Shown piece after piece: positions 1 through 10,749 of a stretch of DNA of 60,000 nt. This DNA comes from Gnetum montanum. Its lineage: Eukaryota > Streptophyta > Gnetopsida > Gnetales > Gnetaceae. Made by a program: the position numbers and the translations under genes. The DNA lies in the NCBI GenBank assembly GCA_015680685.1, contig MNCI01002923.1, forward strand, positions 716,872 to 776,871, given 5' to 3'. The notes under the pieces were generated by a model that was given only the letters and a program-made list of their open reading frames with translations, ran no database searches and was not told the DNA's origin. How positions within the stretch are numbered: position 1 is the first letter of the stretch; the number at the start of each line of letters is the position of its first letter.

Positions 1-600
1 GACAGCTAGCGTAGAGGGCCTGTAGGTTCACAGCATAGAGGGTCTCTATAGCATACAACATAGACAGTTTTGACTGTATATAGTGTAAACTATTTTGTCA
101 GTGCATAGCGTAAACAATTTTACCAGTACATAGCATAAACGATTTTATCAGTATGAGGCATAGACGATTTTATCAGCATGTATGCTAACTATTTCCACAG
201 CATATATGCTAATGGTTTCCATGGCGTATATGCCGATGATTTTCACAGCGTATACGCTGAGCATAAACAGTTTATTCTTTTCAGGTAGGGTATAGCGTAG
301 ACCTATTTTCATAGTGTATAGTGTAAACTATTTGCACTGTGTATACGCTGACGGTTTACACAACGTATACGCTGACTGTTTGCCCAGCGTATAGCGTAAA
401 CTATTTTCACAACGTATACGCTGGCGATTTTTCATGGCATATACGCTTATGATTTTCACAGTGTATACGCTATTCGTAAACGGTTTTCATAGCATATACG
501 CTGATGATTTTTACAGCATATACGCTGAGCGTGAACAGTTTGTTGAACAGCGTATACATTGATCGAAAAGAGTTTGTAATTTTTCTAAGTATTGGCCTAC
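1..600. repeat. Array of palindromic AGCGTATACGCT motifs
   Basis: About 600 bases are built from degenerate copies of AGCGTATACGCTGA separated by T-rich spacers such as GATGATTTTCACA. I count eight exact TATACGCT cores by eye between 240 and 540, and many decayed forms (AGCATAAACGATTTT) before them. The array lies directly upstream of the first visible exon of the antisense gene. That exon starts in the same splice phase as exon 2 of the Tat-C copy, so the array may be inside intron 1 or in the upstream region of that gene. No coding potential is seen here. Confidence 0.8.
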
Positions 601-672
601 AACATGGAATTTTGTTGTTTCATCTCCTTTTCATGTATGGTTGATTTATCATGGCATTTTGGTTGCTTGCAG

Positions 673-3600
673 GGACATTAATCCTTTTGTCTTGGTAGTT
701 GAGCTAGTCGGAGTACTAGCATGGTTTGGCCCCCTTGAGACCGATGAACCTACCCTTGATCTCACCATTGACAACAATGGGGTGTGGTTTAGGGAAGGGG
801 CGTGTGAATTCCTCGCCTTCATCCTGGATAGATTTAAGGTGGTTTTATGGTCGCATCTAAGTGAACAAGTGGCACGGAGTGTGCTTGAGGCTATGTTGCT
901 GGAAGCCTCAGAGGGTGTCGCGGTCTTCATGGAAAACATTGACAAGGTAAGTGACAATATTTTCTAGATGTGTTAACTTGTTTGTTCAACTGTTGGGGGT
1001 TATACTGATGTGATGGTTTTGAATTGTATCTACAGTTGATGTCCCTCCTGGCGGAGACCCTGTCTCAATAGGATGAATTGAGAGTACCCTCTTGATGAAG
1101 TTCAGGGAGATCAGTAAGGCTCAGAAATGGTTGCGCATCCATGCCTCGCCATCCATCATCTGTTGTTTAGATGATGTCAGCCTTATGGAGCTCTTCACAA
1201 CCCGAAGCCCTGATGTGTCGATAGCAGAAATGATCTGGATCGTGGATTCATTCGACAAGTCTATCTCTTACTACATCACCTAGATTAAGGGTGTTAGGAT
1301 AGTCTTCCATCTGTCAACCAAATTCTTTTCGAACCTGTTTGGCATACCAGCAAATGGTGTAAATGTAGTTTTGGACAAGGCTCAGAAAGAGCTCCATATG
1401 GTACGTGAGTTAGAGGACTGGTTGGGCATTACCAAGGGTGCTAAGGGATTCCCTATGCAGGGAAAGTCAAAGGTTGAGGAAGTTAATGAATTATATCCCT
1501 TATTTAGGGCATGGGTATTCCCTAAATCCCTTTCCCAAGTGCAGAGTCTTGGTGTTGAAGCTGTGCGTATTGTGCGAACCATCCTAGAAACCGAAATGCA
1601 TTATAACTGGGCCCAATTTTTGTTGTCGGGCCTTCATAAGGAGATAGTGCGATTGCACTCAAATGTTGAGGCACAGTTCCACTTTACATTTGCATTCTTT
1701 GCTAGCTATCTTCACCGTTTGGCCGAGTTTCTAGTGGTTCACGTAGACAATAAATATGTCCTACGGGATCGTGGTCAATTATCCCGCCTGTGGATCAACC
1801 ATTTGTTTGAAACAGTTGAATCCCAAGATGCACCTGAGGGAATTGATGAATATGTATCCATCATGACAGGGGGGTCATCTGGTACCTCCATCCACACATG
1901 TGACAGTGTGGGGTTGGAACCAAATGACATGCCCTATACTGCCAAGAGGGCTAAACGGGTCATCAAAGAAACCATTGGTAAGGCCAAGTCGAAGCTCTCG
2001 AAGCGTGAACGTTCAACCGAGGAGGCCTCAAATGTGGACGAGCCACAGGTGAAGTGCATATGGTTCAAGATGCCTATCTGAGGTAAGTAAACTTAATACA
2101 CTTATTGCTTTATCATTTTCGTCTTATTCATAATTTTTATTTTGACCGCTTACATGCCATTGATGCCTTCAGACTTGACTCAAGAAGTGAGGAGGCAAGA
2201 ATTAGAGACTATCATTGAAGAGGAGGAAGCTACCACAGAGTTAATGACTGAGGAGGAAGAGGTCGACAAGGATCAGGGGGAGGAGACAGAGGACCTACAG
2301 GAAGACACCACGGAGACTGAACTGGTTGATGGCCAGGGTGGTGTTGATGAGATGTTCGGTAGCTTCCTCAAGGGAAGGTTGGACCTTGGCAACCCTCCAA
2401 ACCCAAAAGGGGATAGGGAACATGGTATATTTCCTTTCATTTTAGTGTGTCACTTTGTGATTTGTTGTTTTATGATGTTTTACTTTTGTGTTTTCATCCC
2501 TTCCAGATGAAGGTAGTGAAACCAGAATGATGTGGCTGGATATGCCCATGAAAACAGTTCCCCCTGAAAGGACCATGGAGGTTAGTCCATCAAATACTCG
2601 TGGACCATTTACTTGGATAGAGATGCCAAGTAAAATGGATTTTTTAGCTGGTATCACTAAGGAGGTTTTTGAATGCATTCATGAAGCCCACCCTAAGATA
2701 GGTACGAATGTTTCGAGTTTTCTGCAGCTTTAGAGTTTCACACCCCATTTTTGTCGTTTTAACGTTTGTTGTTTTCATGTGCATAGGTGCCAAACTGAGG
2801 TGGGATCCATCTAAGACAATTAGCATTGAGAGTTTGCCTACACTATCCCCAGAAGTCAAGCAGGTACCAAGGCCAGTTTATGACGAGATGGTGGAAGGTC
2901 TTGTACACAATGCCAAATCTCTTTGGACTTGTAGGCGTTCCATCGAACAGTTGTGGTTGCAAGTCCAAGCAAAGGAGAAGGAAGTTTCTGAGTTGTCAGT
3001 TGAGCATGAAGATCTCAAGGCTTGGTATGAGTTTTCCTCTGCTAAACTAAGTGGTGATCGCTCTTGGCGGACTTCCGAGATCACGTATACTAGATACTGG
3101 AACCTACTTAATCATCACGCATCACTGACCCAGAAACTAGCAGAGCGTAAGGCCCAAGTAGATCTACTAAACCTCAAGTGCCAGGATTGGAAGGCTTTCT
3201 CTTCCAAGGTACGCAAATGAGGTCAGGATAAAAAGATCCACAAGCATCATTATAAGAAATTGTTGAAGGAAGTATCCATTGAAAAGCGTCAACTCGAAAT
3301 GTTTGTGGAGGGTCTGGGTCTATGCTCTACGTTTGATACCTTTGATTAGAACACAACTGTTGAGATGGAATCACCTACTAGGGTAATCACGATAGCTTCT
3401 CGGGAGGTGTCTATGGGTGAATTCCCTTTAAAGCATCTTACCTGGTCAGCTATTGACAAGGGAAAGGCCTTGGCAGATGTCAACCTAGGTCTTGATGGGA
3501 CTGATTGGACCAGTGTCTCAGAAGAGGAAATCCTTTGCCTACTGGAATTTGGTCTAGGGGGATCCTCTACGGTAAGCATTTTATTATTATGAAATTCACT

Positions 3601-3769
3601 CATTGAATAATGTGCGAAAGTTTTTTTTGTTTGCTCTTATGTTGATTGTCTCTTTTTGCATTTTCAGGATCAAGGTGATGATGATGTCCAAGAAGCTAGG
3701 CCCAGTGGAGTGGGTGCCCATGATGCCAGCGGATCTAAAGGAGACGATCCTCCCGTCCCGGATGTTTAG
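673..3769 (+). pseudogene. Antisense multi-exon gene of Tat-A: FCP1/NIF-like domain, helical domain, coiled coil, acidic tail
   Basis: This is a spliced gene on the strand opposite to gag-pro. Exons read from splice signals are 673-946, 1036-2082, 2173-2424, 2507-2701, 2787-3571 and 3668-3769 (stop TAG). Introns are about 80-100 bases with GT..AG ends. Exon 673-946 resembles the FCP1/NIF HAD fold: a hydrophobic strand VLVVELVGVL where the catalytic LDLDGTL-type strand belongs, then FREGACEFLAFI and RFKVVLWSHLS. Both catalytic aspartates are lost. A helical domain follows (LEDWLGI, YPLFRAWVFPK, FASYLHRLAEFLVV), then an acidic Glu-rich exon (2173-2424), a coiled-coil exon (2787-3571) and an acidic tail. 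Exon 1 is not visible and may lie off-window. Premature stops in the 1036-2082 exon (TAG about 1069, TGA 2079-2081 just before the donor), another TGA near 3220 and a frame break near 1090 make it a probable pseudogene. The 31329-35397 gene is its paralogue. Confidence 0.7.
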
Positions 3770-4676
3770 TTTTTTGTTGTGAAATTATTCTGACTCAAAT
3801 TTATACGGGAATTGTAAATTGAAAATTTCAAGTTATATTGAATAGATGAATAAAATCAATTAACTCTTGTAATTGTACATCATTACATGTATATGTATAA
3901 AAAAATTTTTGTTGATTTTGGGTTTAATTGTAAACACGACACCGCAATGTAAAATGTTTTGGTTTGTTTTTGGTAGTTTAAGTGTAATGCATGGATGTAA
4001 TCATAAGTAGGACTGAAAGATAATTGTGAAAAATGACAACATGACAATGCAAGTGTAAATTCGAACAGTGAGCCGGAATTTGAGAGAAAAATAAAGTATA
4101 AGTGGATGATCTAGTTTAAGGCCATTTCAGGCCACATACGCACTAGTTTAAGGCCATTGCAGGCTACATACGCACTAGTTTAAGGCCATTGTGGGCCATA
4201 TGTGTATTTTAAGGCCATTTCGGACCCCAGCGTAAGTAAGGGATATTTCGAATGACACGGGTAGATTTCTCAGTTGACCGATCATTTCTGATCATGGGTA
4301 GTTTTATGTCGTTGCGGACATGATAGTTTAACACCATTTTGGACTTGGAATATAGTTTAATGTCTTTTAGGACTTGGAATGATAGTTTAATGTCATTTCG
4401 GACTAATTGTAGTTTAACATCATTTCAGACAGTTCGTAGTTTAACGTCATTTCGAATGGTTTGTTGTTTATTGGTTTAGTAATTTTTGATTTTTTTCATT
4501 TTGATGTTAGGAGATGTGTTAGCATGTATGATTCTATATTCATTGTCCCCTTCGCTGATCATGTTGAACGGTAATTCAGCCCAAGGGACATCTGATGGAA
4601 TAGTTCCCACGTTGGTGTTCGTCGACGCTTCTGCATGTATTATGGTTTCTATGTCAGTTGTGGTTTCTAAGTGAGG
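3770..4676. repeat. Spacer between antisense gene and gag-pro, with TAGTTTAAGGCC tandem repeats
   Basis: This non-coding interval lies between the tails of two convergent genes. From about 4105 to 4470 it holds tandem units of roughly 30-36 bases built on TAGTTTAAGGCCATTTCGGAC. Three neighbouring copies near 4107-4200 are almost identical, and later copies decay to TAGTTTAATGTCATTTCGGAC. The same motif follows the antisense gene in Tat-C (35585-35715) and forms another array near its 3' LTR. Function is unknown. Confidence 0.75.
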
Positions 4677-6695
4677 CTATGTATGTATAATGTCAAGCCT
4701 GGGTATTTCTGTTTTGGATGGATTTTCTTCTGTGTTTAAAGGTTTATTGCCTACCAGTTGTTGTTCATTTATGTCGTGTTGTCTAGGCTCTTCGAGCTTA
4801 ACCTCTAAGCCTTGGTCTATGTCTCTGTATGATGAGATGATGGGTGTAGCAGCCTCCCCGTGTATGATGATTTCGCCACCTTCATAAGGCAGGTGAATTT
4901 CTTGATGTATGGGGGATGAGATTGCTTTCAGTTGGGCTAACCAGGGCCTTCCTAATATTAGGTTGAACCCTGGCATTTCATCAATTACCAAAAAATTGAT
5001 GGATGTGGGGAATTTGTCCCCTGCTATGAAGTCTAAGGTCACAGTGCCTTTAACTATCACATGCGACTCGCTGAATGATTTCAAGCATGTGGTGGCGGTT
5101 GGTCTGATTAGCTCTATAAGCCCCAGTTGTTCGACGATGAGATATGGCACTACGTTTGTGGCGGCTCCATCATCTACATGGACCCTATGTATCTTGAATT
5201 GGTTTATTTGTATTGTTATGAACATAGGGGATGTTGTTACCTCTCCTATTTTCTCATCCAACTGGATGTTGTCATTATGGAAACTTAATGGTTTGGAAGT
5301 TGACCCTTGGGGTGGGTACATTACCGCATGAATTGAAGGTTCATTTGGAGGTAAGTCCTCGCTTACTGGGATAGATGTTAACCTGCGCACTAAAGCTTCG
5401 CGATGTGTTTGAGATGTTAAAACTAGGTCGTATAAGCTCAGTGAAGTATTCTTTTGTTTGAGCGGCTGCGTAACTTGTGTTAGGGCTATTGCTAGGTCTC
5501 TACTGTTAAGCACATGTTTATCGACAATGACTTGGTCCATTGGGCCCAACAGTTTTATTTCATGCATCGTTGGTTTGTTATTTTCTCCTGGAATTTTTGA
5601 TTTGGGCGTATTGTGTTTTCTGGATGATTCACCCTCATAGCCTGTGTTTGGTTGATCATTAGGTGGTGTCATGGGTATTGCATTTAACAGGGTAGGTTTA
5701 GGAGGTCCTAAGGCTAGCCGTTGACACTCCTTTTCCAAGCGTTCACGTGTAAGTTTATCTGCTAGGCGTTCTTGTGTGTGACGTGGAGGTGTAGTTGGTT
5801 TTGGGACCTCAGGTTCCCTTGGGATTCGTACTACGTATGGAGAAGGGTAGGGCTGCATTTGGACGGTTGTATGCTATTGAGTGCTAGGCTGGCTAGGCAC
5901 CTTGATGACATAAGGACTGGGTTTACTTTGTATTTGCGGGGTGAAGGATTGGTAATCGTTAGGACTTTCGGGTGTCCTAACGACGTATGGGGCTCGCCTA
6001 GCTGGAGGTTGTACTTCCACTATTGCTACTGTAGGTGGTACTTGGACTACATAGGGGGTAGGCCAAATAGGAGGTGTTTGTGAGTTTGTAGTAGTAGTGA
6101 TGGGAGGTACGTGCACCACGTATGGTTTTTTGCATGTTGGGGTGTTAGAAGTCGCTACGACGGGGGGTACCCAGACAACATAAGGCTTGTACGGTGAATA
6201 TGATGGCTGAGGCATGAATATTTGTATAGTGGGAGGAATACACACTACAAATGGTTTATTAGGCATTTTCTGTTCATGGTCGGAATAGACGGTGTTAATG
6301 CTAGGAGTTTCAGGTTCGTTATCAAGGTAGATGATGTTAATTACATACGGTGCCTCTTTGGTATTTAGAGGGTCTTTATACACACCCATGGCCTGGTTTT
6401 GTGGTTGGACTAGGTTGGCCTCATCAAAAGTGATTTGACCCCCATCTATCATTTGTTGGATGTATTGTTTTAGGGTGAAATAGTAATCCGTACCATGCCC
6501 ATTACGTTGGTGATAGTTGCAAAAAGGGTCCATCCTAAAGCCTTTTGGTACTGGGGGCTCATCCGAAGTTGCTAGGCTTGGGTTCTGAACCAGTTGACAG
6601 AACCGATCATGCCTTTGGATCACTACTAGGGGCAACTGTTTATACTTCATTAATCCAGCCTTCAGGATTTGGTCGAACAGCTGCGATGGTTTCAT
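4677..6695 (-). pseudogene. Tat-A gag C-terminus and aspartic protease (gag-pro)
   Basis: This is the second half of the gag-pro polyprotein, read leftwards. At 6500-6540 is the His/Cys motif typical of Tat gag (CNYHQRNGHGTDYY), in which the last Cys is replaced by Tyr. Then comes a proline-rich stretch with repeated PYVVxVPP units (about 5820-6260). The retropepsin domain follows at about 4900-5260, with the active-site strand VHVDDGAATNVV (Asp-Asp-Gly-Ala at the catalytic site) and the C-terminal motif NLILGRPWLAQLKA, which is standard for Ty3/gypsy proteases. One in-frame TAG at about 5874 splits the frame; otherwise it is open for 2 kb. The protease would process the polyprotein in the virus-like particle. 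No RT follows; an opposite-strand gene begins instead. Confidence 0.85.
5815..6265 (-). repeat. Coding repeat encoding PYVVxVPP units in gag
   Basis: Within the gag-pro frame the peptide PYVVxVPP (variants PFVVCIPP, PYVVWVPP, PYVVHVPP, PYVVQVPP, PYVVRTPE, PYVIKVPS, PYVVRIPR) recurs about seven times at intervals of roughly 20-30 residues, separated by Pro/Thr/Ser-rich linkers. The Tat-C gag has only weak counterparts (PFVIRAPP and similar near 37220-37340). The repeat has therefore expanded in the Tat-A branch or been lost in Tat-C. Confidence 0.75.
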
Positions 6696-8690
6696 GGGTA
6701 GTGATGTGTATTGGGAGGGTTCTTTCCTCTCGAAGTTTCTCGTACGATTCGGTGTTGGATTCTATGATGACGAAGATTTTGGTGCGGTTGCGGGAGTAGG
6801 TTTAGTGTAATTAGTAGGGGAAATAGGAAGTTTTCTTTATTGTCCCACATTTGCTTGTTGTGTTTCTACTACTACTGCTATCGTTGTTTTAACCTTTTCT
6901 TTGTCTTTTTTACTATGTAGGTTCTTAAAGGCTGAATATGTAGGATCATGGCTATTTTGTGTTGCCTCCTCTATGTTCTTAATTTGTATAAATTCTTAAC
7001 TCAGAGTGCGTGCATTGAGATAGTATAGCTTGGATTTCACAAAATCATTGACAACCCCTTTTAGGATGGTGAGGAGATATGTCTTTGGGATAGGCTCATG
7101 GAGTTCATTGAGAGCAGCACTCCATCGCTGGATGAATTTTTGGACAGATTTAAGGGGACATTGCTTGACCTGTATGAGGCTATCAAGTGTTGCCTCAGGC
7201 TTCAAGTTATATTTGAACCTGGTGACAAATTGATGCAATAAATCTTCTAGAGAAGATATCGAATTCCATGGTAAGGCCCGATACCAATCAAGTGCTCTCC
7301 CAGCGAGGGACATGGGGAACACTCGTAGAATGGAATCTGGCCATGCCTGAAGTAGCACGTACTCTAGTCTAAACATTATGAGGTGAGTGTTGGGATCTGT
7401 CTCCCTGTTGTATTTAGTCAAGGTAGGCAAAGATACACCCTTGGGTAATGTTAGGGGTGGAACGGAAGAGCTGATAGGGTCATCGTGATAGAAGTCCACT
7501 ACCTTCAGTTCTCCGTTAAAGGCTATTTTAAGGCATTTAACCTCATCGGTTAGCTCCTGCATTAGTTTTTCAGCGTCAACCCTGTCTTGGGCACTAGGTG
7601 AGATGGCAGGTTGGGGATGTTGTATGGTATACATGTTAGATTTTTGGACAGTGGATTGGAAGGTGAAAAGTTGTGTAGTTGGAGGCTGTACTTGCGGGAT
7701 ATTTATAGCGGGTGGTACTAGGGGTGGCACATTGTAGGCAAGGGGTTGTTGTTGTTGCGATTTTCTTTGAGGGATGTTGGCTGGTGGAATTGTGTGAGGT
7801 GGTATGTTATAGTGAGGGGGTTGATGTGATTGAGCACCAATCGTCGCCCATTGCCCGGTCATGTTTTGCATAGGAATCCCCTGAACTTTTTGGGTTACAA
7901 CGGTGAAAGGGGCTTCGTGGGTTTGGATCCAGGGGATATAATGAGTAGATGTAGAAGTCGGTATTACATGTGGCATCCCGATCACTCGTGGTGGGAAGGT
8001 TTCTCCTTTATTATTTTGAGGAAGTTGTACTTGTGAGGATGGGGCTACGATTGCAACGAGGAGGATAGCAAGAGGAAGTGTATTGAGTTGGGGGTTGGTT
8101 GCAGGAGGAATATGAACAAGTGCGGATGACTCTTATTGAGGTATTTGTGCTTGGGTGAATCTAAATAGTTGAAGGAATGTAATTTCCCCTATGGCTAGAT
8201 GAAACAACAGGTTGACATAAGTTTGTGGACTAAGAGTATGATACGAATCTTCATGCTCGGATTGGGCTACGAAGTCATCCTCCTCTTCCGATTGAGGATT
8301 TACTATAGGCTAATCTAGAGACTGGCTCCTTTGTAGGAGGAGTTGTGTGATGAGCTCAGAGTAAGGCTCTAGAAGAGGGATGATATCGTACAAGGAAGGA
8401 ATGAACTCTTGTCCTCCCTTATAGAAAAGTTCGTATTGCCTCTTAACTTCCATTTCAGCTCGGTCCATGGCTAGGCTAGCTTGTATTTTCATGCATATGA
8501 AATTGTACTAGTTTTGAGTTATAATGTTAGACGATGGGTTTCTCCCTTGCAATCTAAGAGACCTGCGGGGCCCCACTATGGGTTGTACCACAGGCTATTG
8601 AATGGCCATGGTGCTTACAAGGTTCATGACTGGTGTGGTTGTAGCATTGAAGTTTGCAGTGTTCATGATAAAAAGTTGAGAATATGACAT
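6696..8690 (-). pseudogene. Tat-A gag N-terminal and capsid region
   Basis: This is structural gag. The start is the ATG read at 8690, chosen because the first segment keeps a motif also present at the start of Tat-C gag (GPRRSLRLQG). A helical segment (8492-8310) follows, then a Pro/Gln-rich linker. The capsid domain lies at about 7500-6996 (TLPKGVSLPTLTKYN, DPNTHLIMF, MSLAGRALDWYRALP, VQKFIQRWSAALNELHEP), a classic retrotransposon gag pattern. A stop follows LNARTLS at 6996, but homologous reading continues through 6990-6700 into the second half. In-frame stops in the 8100-8600 part show decay. It is expected to form the particle shell. Confidence 0.82.
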
Positions 8691-8699
8691 GGTGGAGGG

Positions 8700-9362
8700 A
8701 TATGAAACTATTATACCTAGTACGGCATAAACCTACGTTGGTGGCGTACAGCGTATAGACTGGGTCTCAGCGTATAGGCTTCAATGACCAGCGTATAATG
8801 ACAGCGTATAGGTATATAGCATATAGTGGCAGCGTATATGCTAAGAAGAGTAGATGGAGTCTACAGCGTAGAGTGTGCAGCGTATACTAAATAGCAGCGT
8901 AGACGAGTCTACGGTGTAGAGCATGCAACATATACTGAACAACGTAGATAGCATCAGCGTATAGCAGCGTCAATGTATGGCGTAGACAGAGTCTACAATG
9001 TAGAGCGTAGATAGAGTCAGCGTAGAGCATGTACAGGGTCAGTGTATAGCGTAGAAAGGGTCTACAACATATAGTGGATAGCGTATACTCAACAACGTAG
9101 ATGGTGGGAATTTTGTAGATAGATTCAGTGTATGGTAACAGCGTAGACGCTGGAAATTTGTAGACAGAATCGAGGTAAACTCAGCAGCGTAGATGCTGGG
9201 GAGTTTGCAAAGAGAATCGGCGTATGGTCTGGTAGCGTAGACGCTGAGAAGTTTGTAGATGGAGTCAGCGTAAGCTCAGCAGCATAGACATTGGGAGGTT
9301 TGCAGAAAGGGGTCGACGTATACTCAATAGTGTAGATGCTGAGAGCTTTGAAGTACAGTAAG
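8700..9362. repeat. Leader array of CAGCGTA half-sites in Tat-A
   Basis: The untranslated leader between the primer-binding site and the gag start is filled with CAGCGTATA / CAGCGTAGAC half-sites, mostly in the same direction and every 20-35 bases, with decayed copies between. The corresponding leader in Tat-C is only about 240 bases and has no such array, so the array has expanded in this element by several hundred bases. No ORF is supported here. Confidence 0.75.
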
Positions 9363-9375
9363 TTTTAGGCAGTGG

Positions 9376-9392
9376 CCCTCCTTCTAGCGACA
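9376..9392 (-). other. Primer-binding site of Tat-A
   Basis: Read on the minus strand this is TGTCGCTAGAAGGAGGG, five bases inside the LTR edge at 9398. The same site in Tat-C is TGGCGCTAGAAGGAGGG, six bases from its LTR. The matching tRNA would end in ...CTAGCGCCA; I cannot assign it to a species from memory. Confidence 0.65.
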
Positions 9393-9985
9393 ATTTCTGT
9401 ACCATCCAAAATCGTCAATCTCTGGTTGAAAGGAAATAGAAACCTGGAGATCTCTAGACATGCATAGAAGACCCTACCTTCACTTGAGGGCAAGATGGAA
9501 TGAACGAAGGCAGAGTACCTTGAGTGGTCCGCACGCGGATCAGACAAGGATTTCCCCAAACGTACACCGAGGTGCTATACGCTGGGTTGTACGTAAATGG
9601 CGTAACAGATGTAAAACAGAGTGTAAACAGCGTAACTGATGTAAACGGAGCATAAACGTAAAAGAGTGTAAATAGTGAACATGCAACAATTATGCAAAAC
9701 TATAACAGATTTTAGGAAGAAAATGTAGCAATATTATTGCAAAATGAGAGTTATAATGCACCGGTCTAACGCAATTGTGACTTTGACACAAGGCGGACGA
9801 ATAGCCCCAGTGGATACAACGATGACTGTGAGTTGGTTCAAACTGCAAGCTTAGCGTAGAGGCTATATGCTTAGCATACAGGGTCGAGGTCCAGTGTACA
9901 AGGTTCTCTACTCTGGTTCTTAGCATCTCTATTTTTCTCTCTGGTTTGCTCAAAATTTCCAACCCCGATCTCATGAAAAATTAGG

Positions 9986-9997
9986 GTTTTTATACAG
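9986..9997 (-). promoter_or_regulatory. Candidate TATA box in Tat-A LTR
   Basis: The minus strand reads CTGTATAAAAAC, followed by CCTAATTTTTCATG. It is oriented towards the leader and gag, so it is a plausible element promoter with the start of transcription near 9960. Confidence 0.55.
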
Positions 9998-10087
9998 GTT
10001 TTGTCATTAGACTCGGGTTGGGTGACACATGGTGCATTGACCAGGTGAAAAAGAATAAAATTTATAAGTGTACAACATGCTACCTCT

Positions 10088-10522
10088 ACTGGGCGTATAC
10101 GTTGGGTGTAAACACTGTATCTGGTGGGCGTAGACTCTGGGTGTATACGCTAGGCGTATGCAAACTTGGGCGTATACGCTGGACGTGCCGAGTGTATATG
10201 CTGATGGGTGTATACGCTAGGCATATACGCTGTGTCTACTAGGCATATATGCTGGGCGTATACACTGATGGTTGCTCTGTTCATATGAGTTGACGCCTCG
10301 TACCAAGTTTTGCTCTGCAGTGCTGTCTCCATGCCTTCTTCAGGGATTGCTTGCTGAGCGTATACATCAGTCGTACCTGTTGAGCGTACATGTGAGGCAT
10401 GTATTCTTGGTGTGTACACTGGACATCTATGCTAGGCGTATACGTTGTGAATGTTGGGCATATACGCTGGGCGTATACACTGTGAATGTTGGGCATATAC
10501 GCTGTGAATGCATACTTAGTGA
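10088..10522. repeat. AGCGTATACGCT array inside the Tat-A LTR
   Basis: Repeated GGGCGTATACGCTGGG-type palindromes and half-sites occur about every 20-30 bases, with near-perfect copies around 10150-10265 and 10435-10510. It lies upstream of the TATA box in the direction of element transcription, the usual position for regulatory sites. Long ORFs on both strands here are artefacts of the repeat. Confidence 0.75.
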
Positions 10523-10749
10523 AAAATAAGTATTTTGAGCTCCGAATTACCATGTTTGATAGTAGATGTTGCCGTGGTCATCTATGGATCCTAGGGACCT
10601 GCTTCTTGTTGAGTTCGACTCTGCTTGAAGCTGTTTGTGGGGTCCTCAAGCTTTAGTCATGCTGGGGAACATCATGACTTAGCTCGATTCTTGTTGGAAC
10701 AGTACTAAGCTCAGAATTTTGTGGTGATTTAGTTGGTGTTAAGGAATAG

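Larger units (their letters stand above)
9398..10600 (-). mobile_element. 5' LTR of Tat-A (outer boundary uncertain)
   Basis: The inner edge is TG at 9398, aligned with the inner LTR edge of Tat-C through the shared CCCTCCTTCTAGCG sequence next to it. The outer edge lies between about 10,560 and 10,745; 10,560 is possible because CCATGTTTGA there resembles the outer terminus of the Tat-C LTR. The LTR holds a TATA box (9986-9997) and an AGCGTATACGCT array (10088-10520). Confidence 0.65.
1..10745 (-). mobile_element. Tat-A: Tat/Ogre-type Ty3/gypsy LTR retrotransposon, partial
   Basis: The element is read right to left: LTR from 9398, primer-binding site at 9376-9392, leader, gag-protease (8690-4677), then an opposite-strand gene (673-3769). 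The gag and protease translations closely match those of Tat-C (23972-41558), and the order is the same, so the missing RT-RNase H-integrase and 3' LTR should lie to the left of base 1. The right-hand end is not sharply visible. By about 10,745 the sequence is gag of the Athila-like element Ath-B, so Tat-A is inserted in that gag. I could not find a target-site duplication because the other end is outside the window. Several stops and a frame break show the copy is dead. Lineage is inferred from the His/Cys gag motif and from the dual-RNase H pol of its relative Tat-C. Confidence 0.8.

Noticed and set aside
1-600. Possible CRISPR-like array of spaced palindromes
   Set aside because: Repeats are degenerate, spacers are similar to one another, there are no cas genes, and the context is a plant retrotransposon.
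4690-5640. Plus-strand ORFs of 60-140 codons
   Set aside because: They are reverse-strand shadows of the Tat-A protease region, which has clear motifs on the minus strand.
10018-10553. Several ORFs of 74-90 codons on both strands
   Set aside because: They are translations of the AGCGTATACGCT array (repeated RIRC, YTLGV and MYTPRIHA-like peptides); no independent coding support.
10560-10745. Exact outer end of the Tat-A LTR and its target duplication
   Set aside because: No convincing terminal CA with a checkable duplicate; the partner end lies outside the window.
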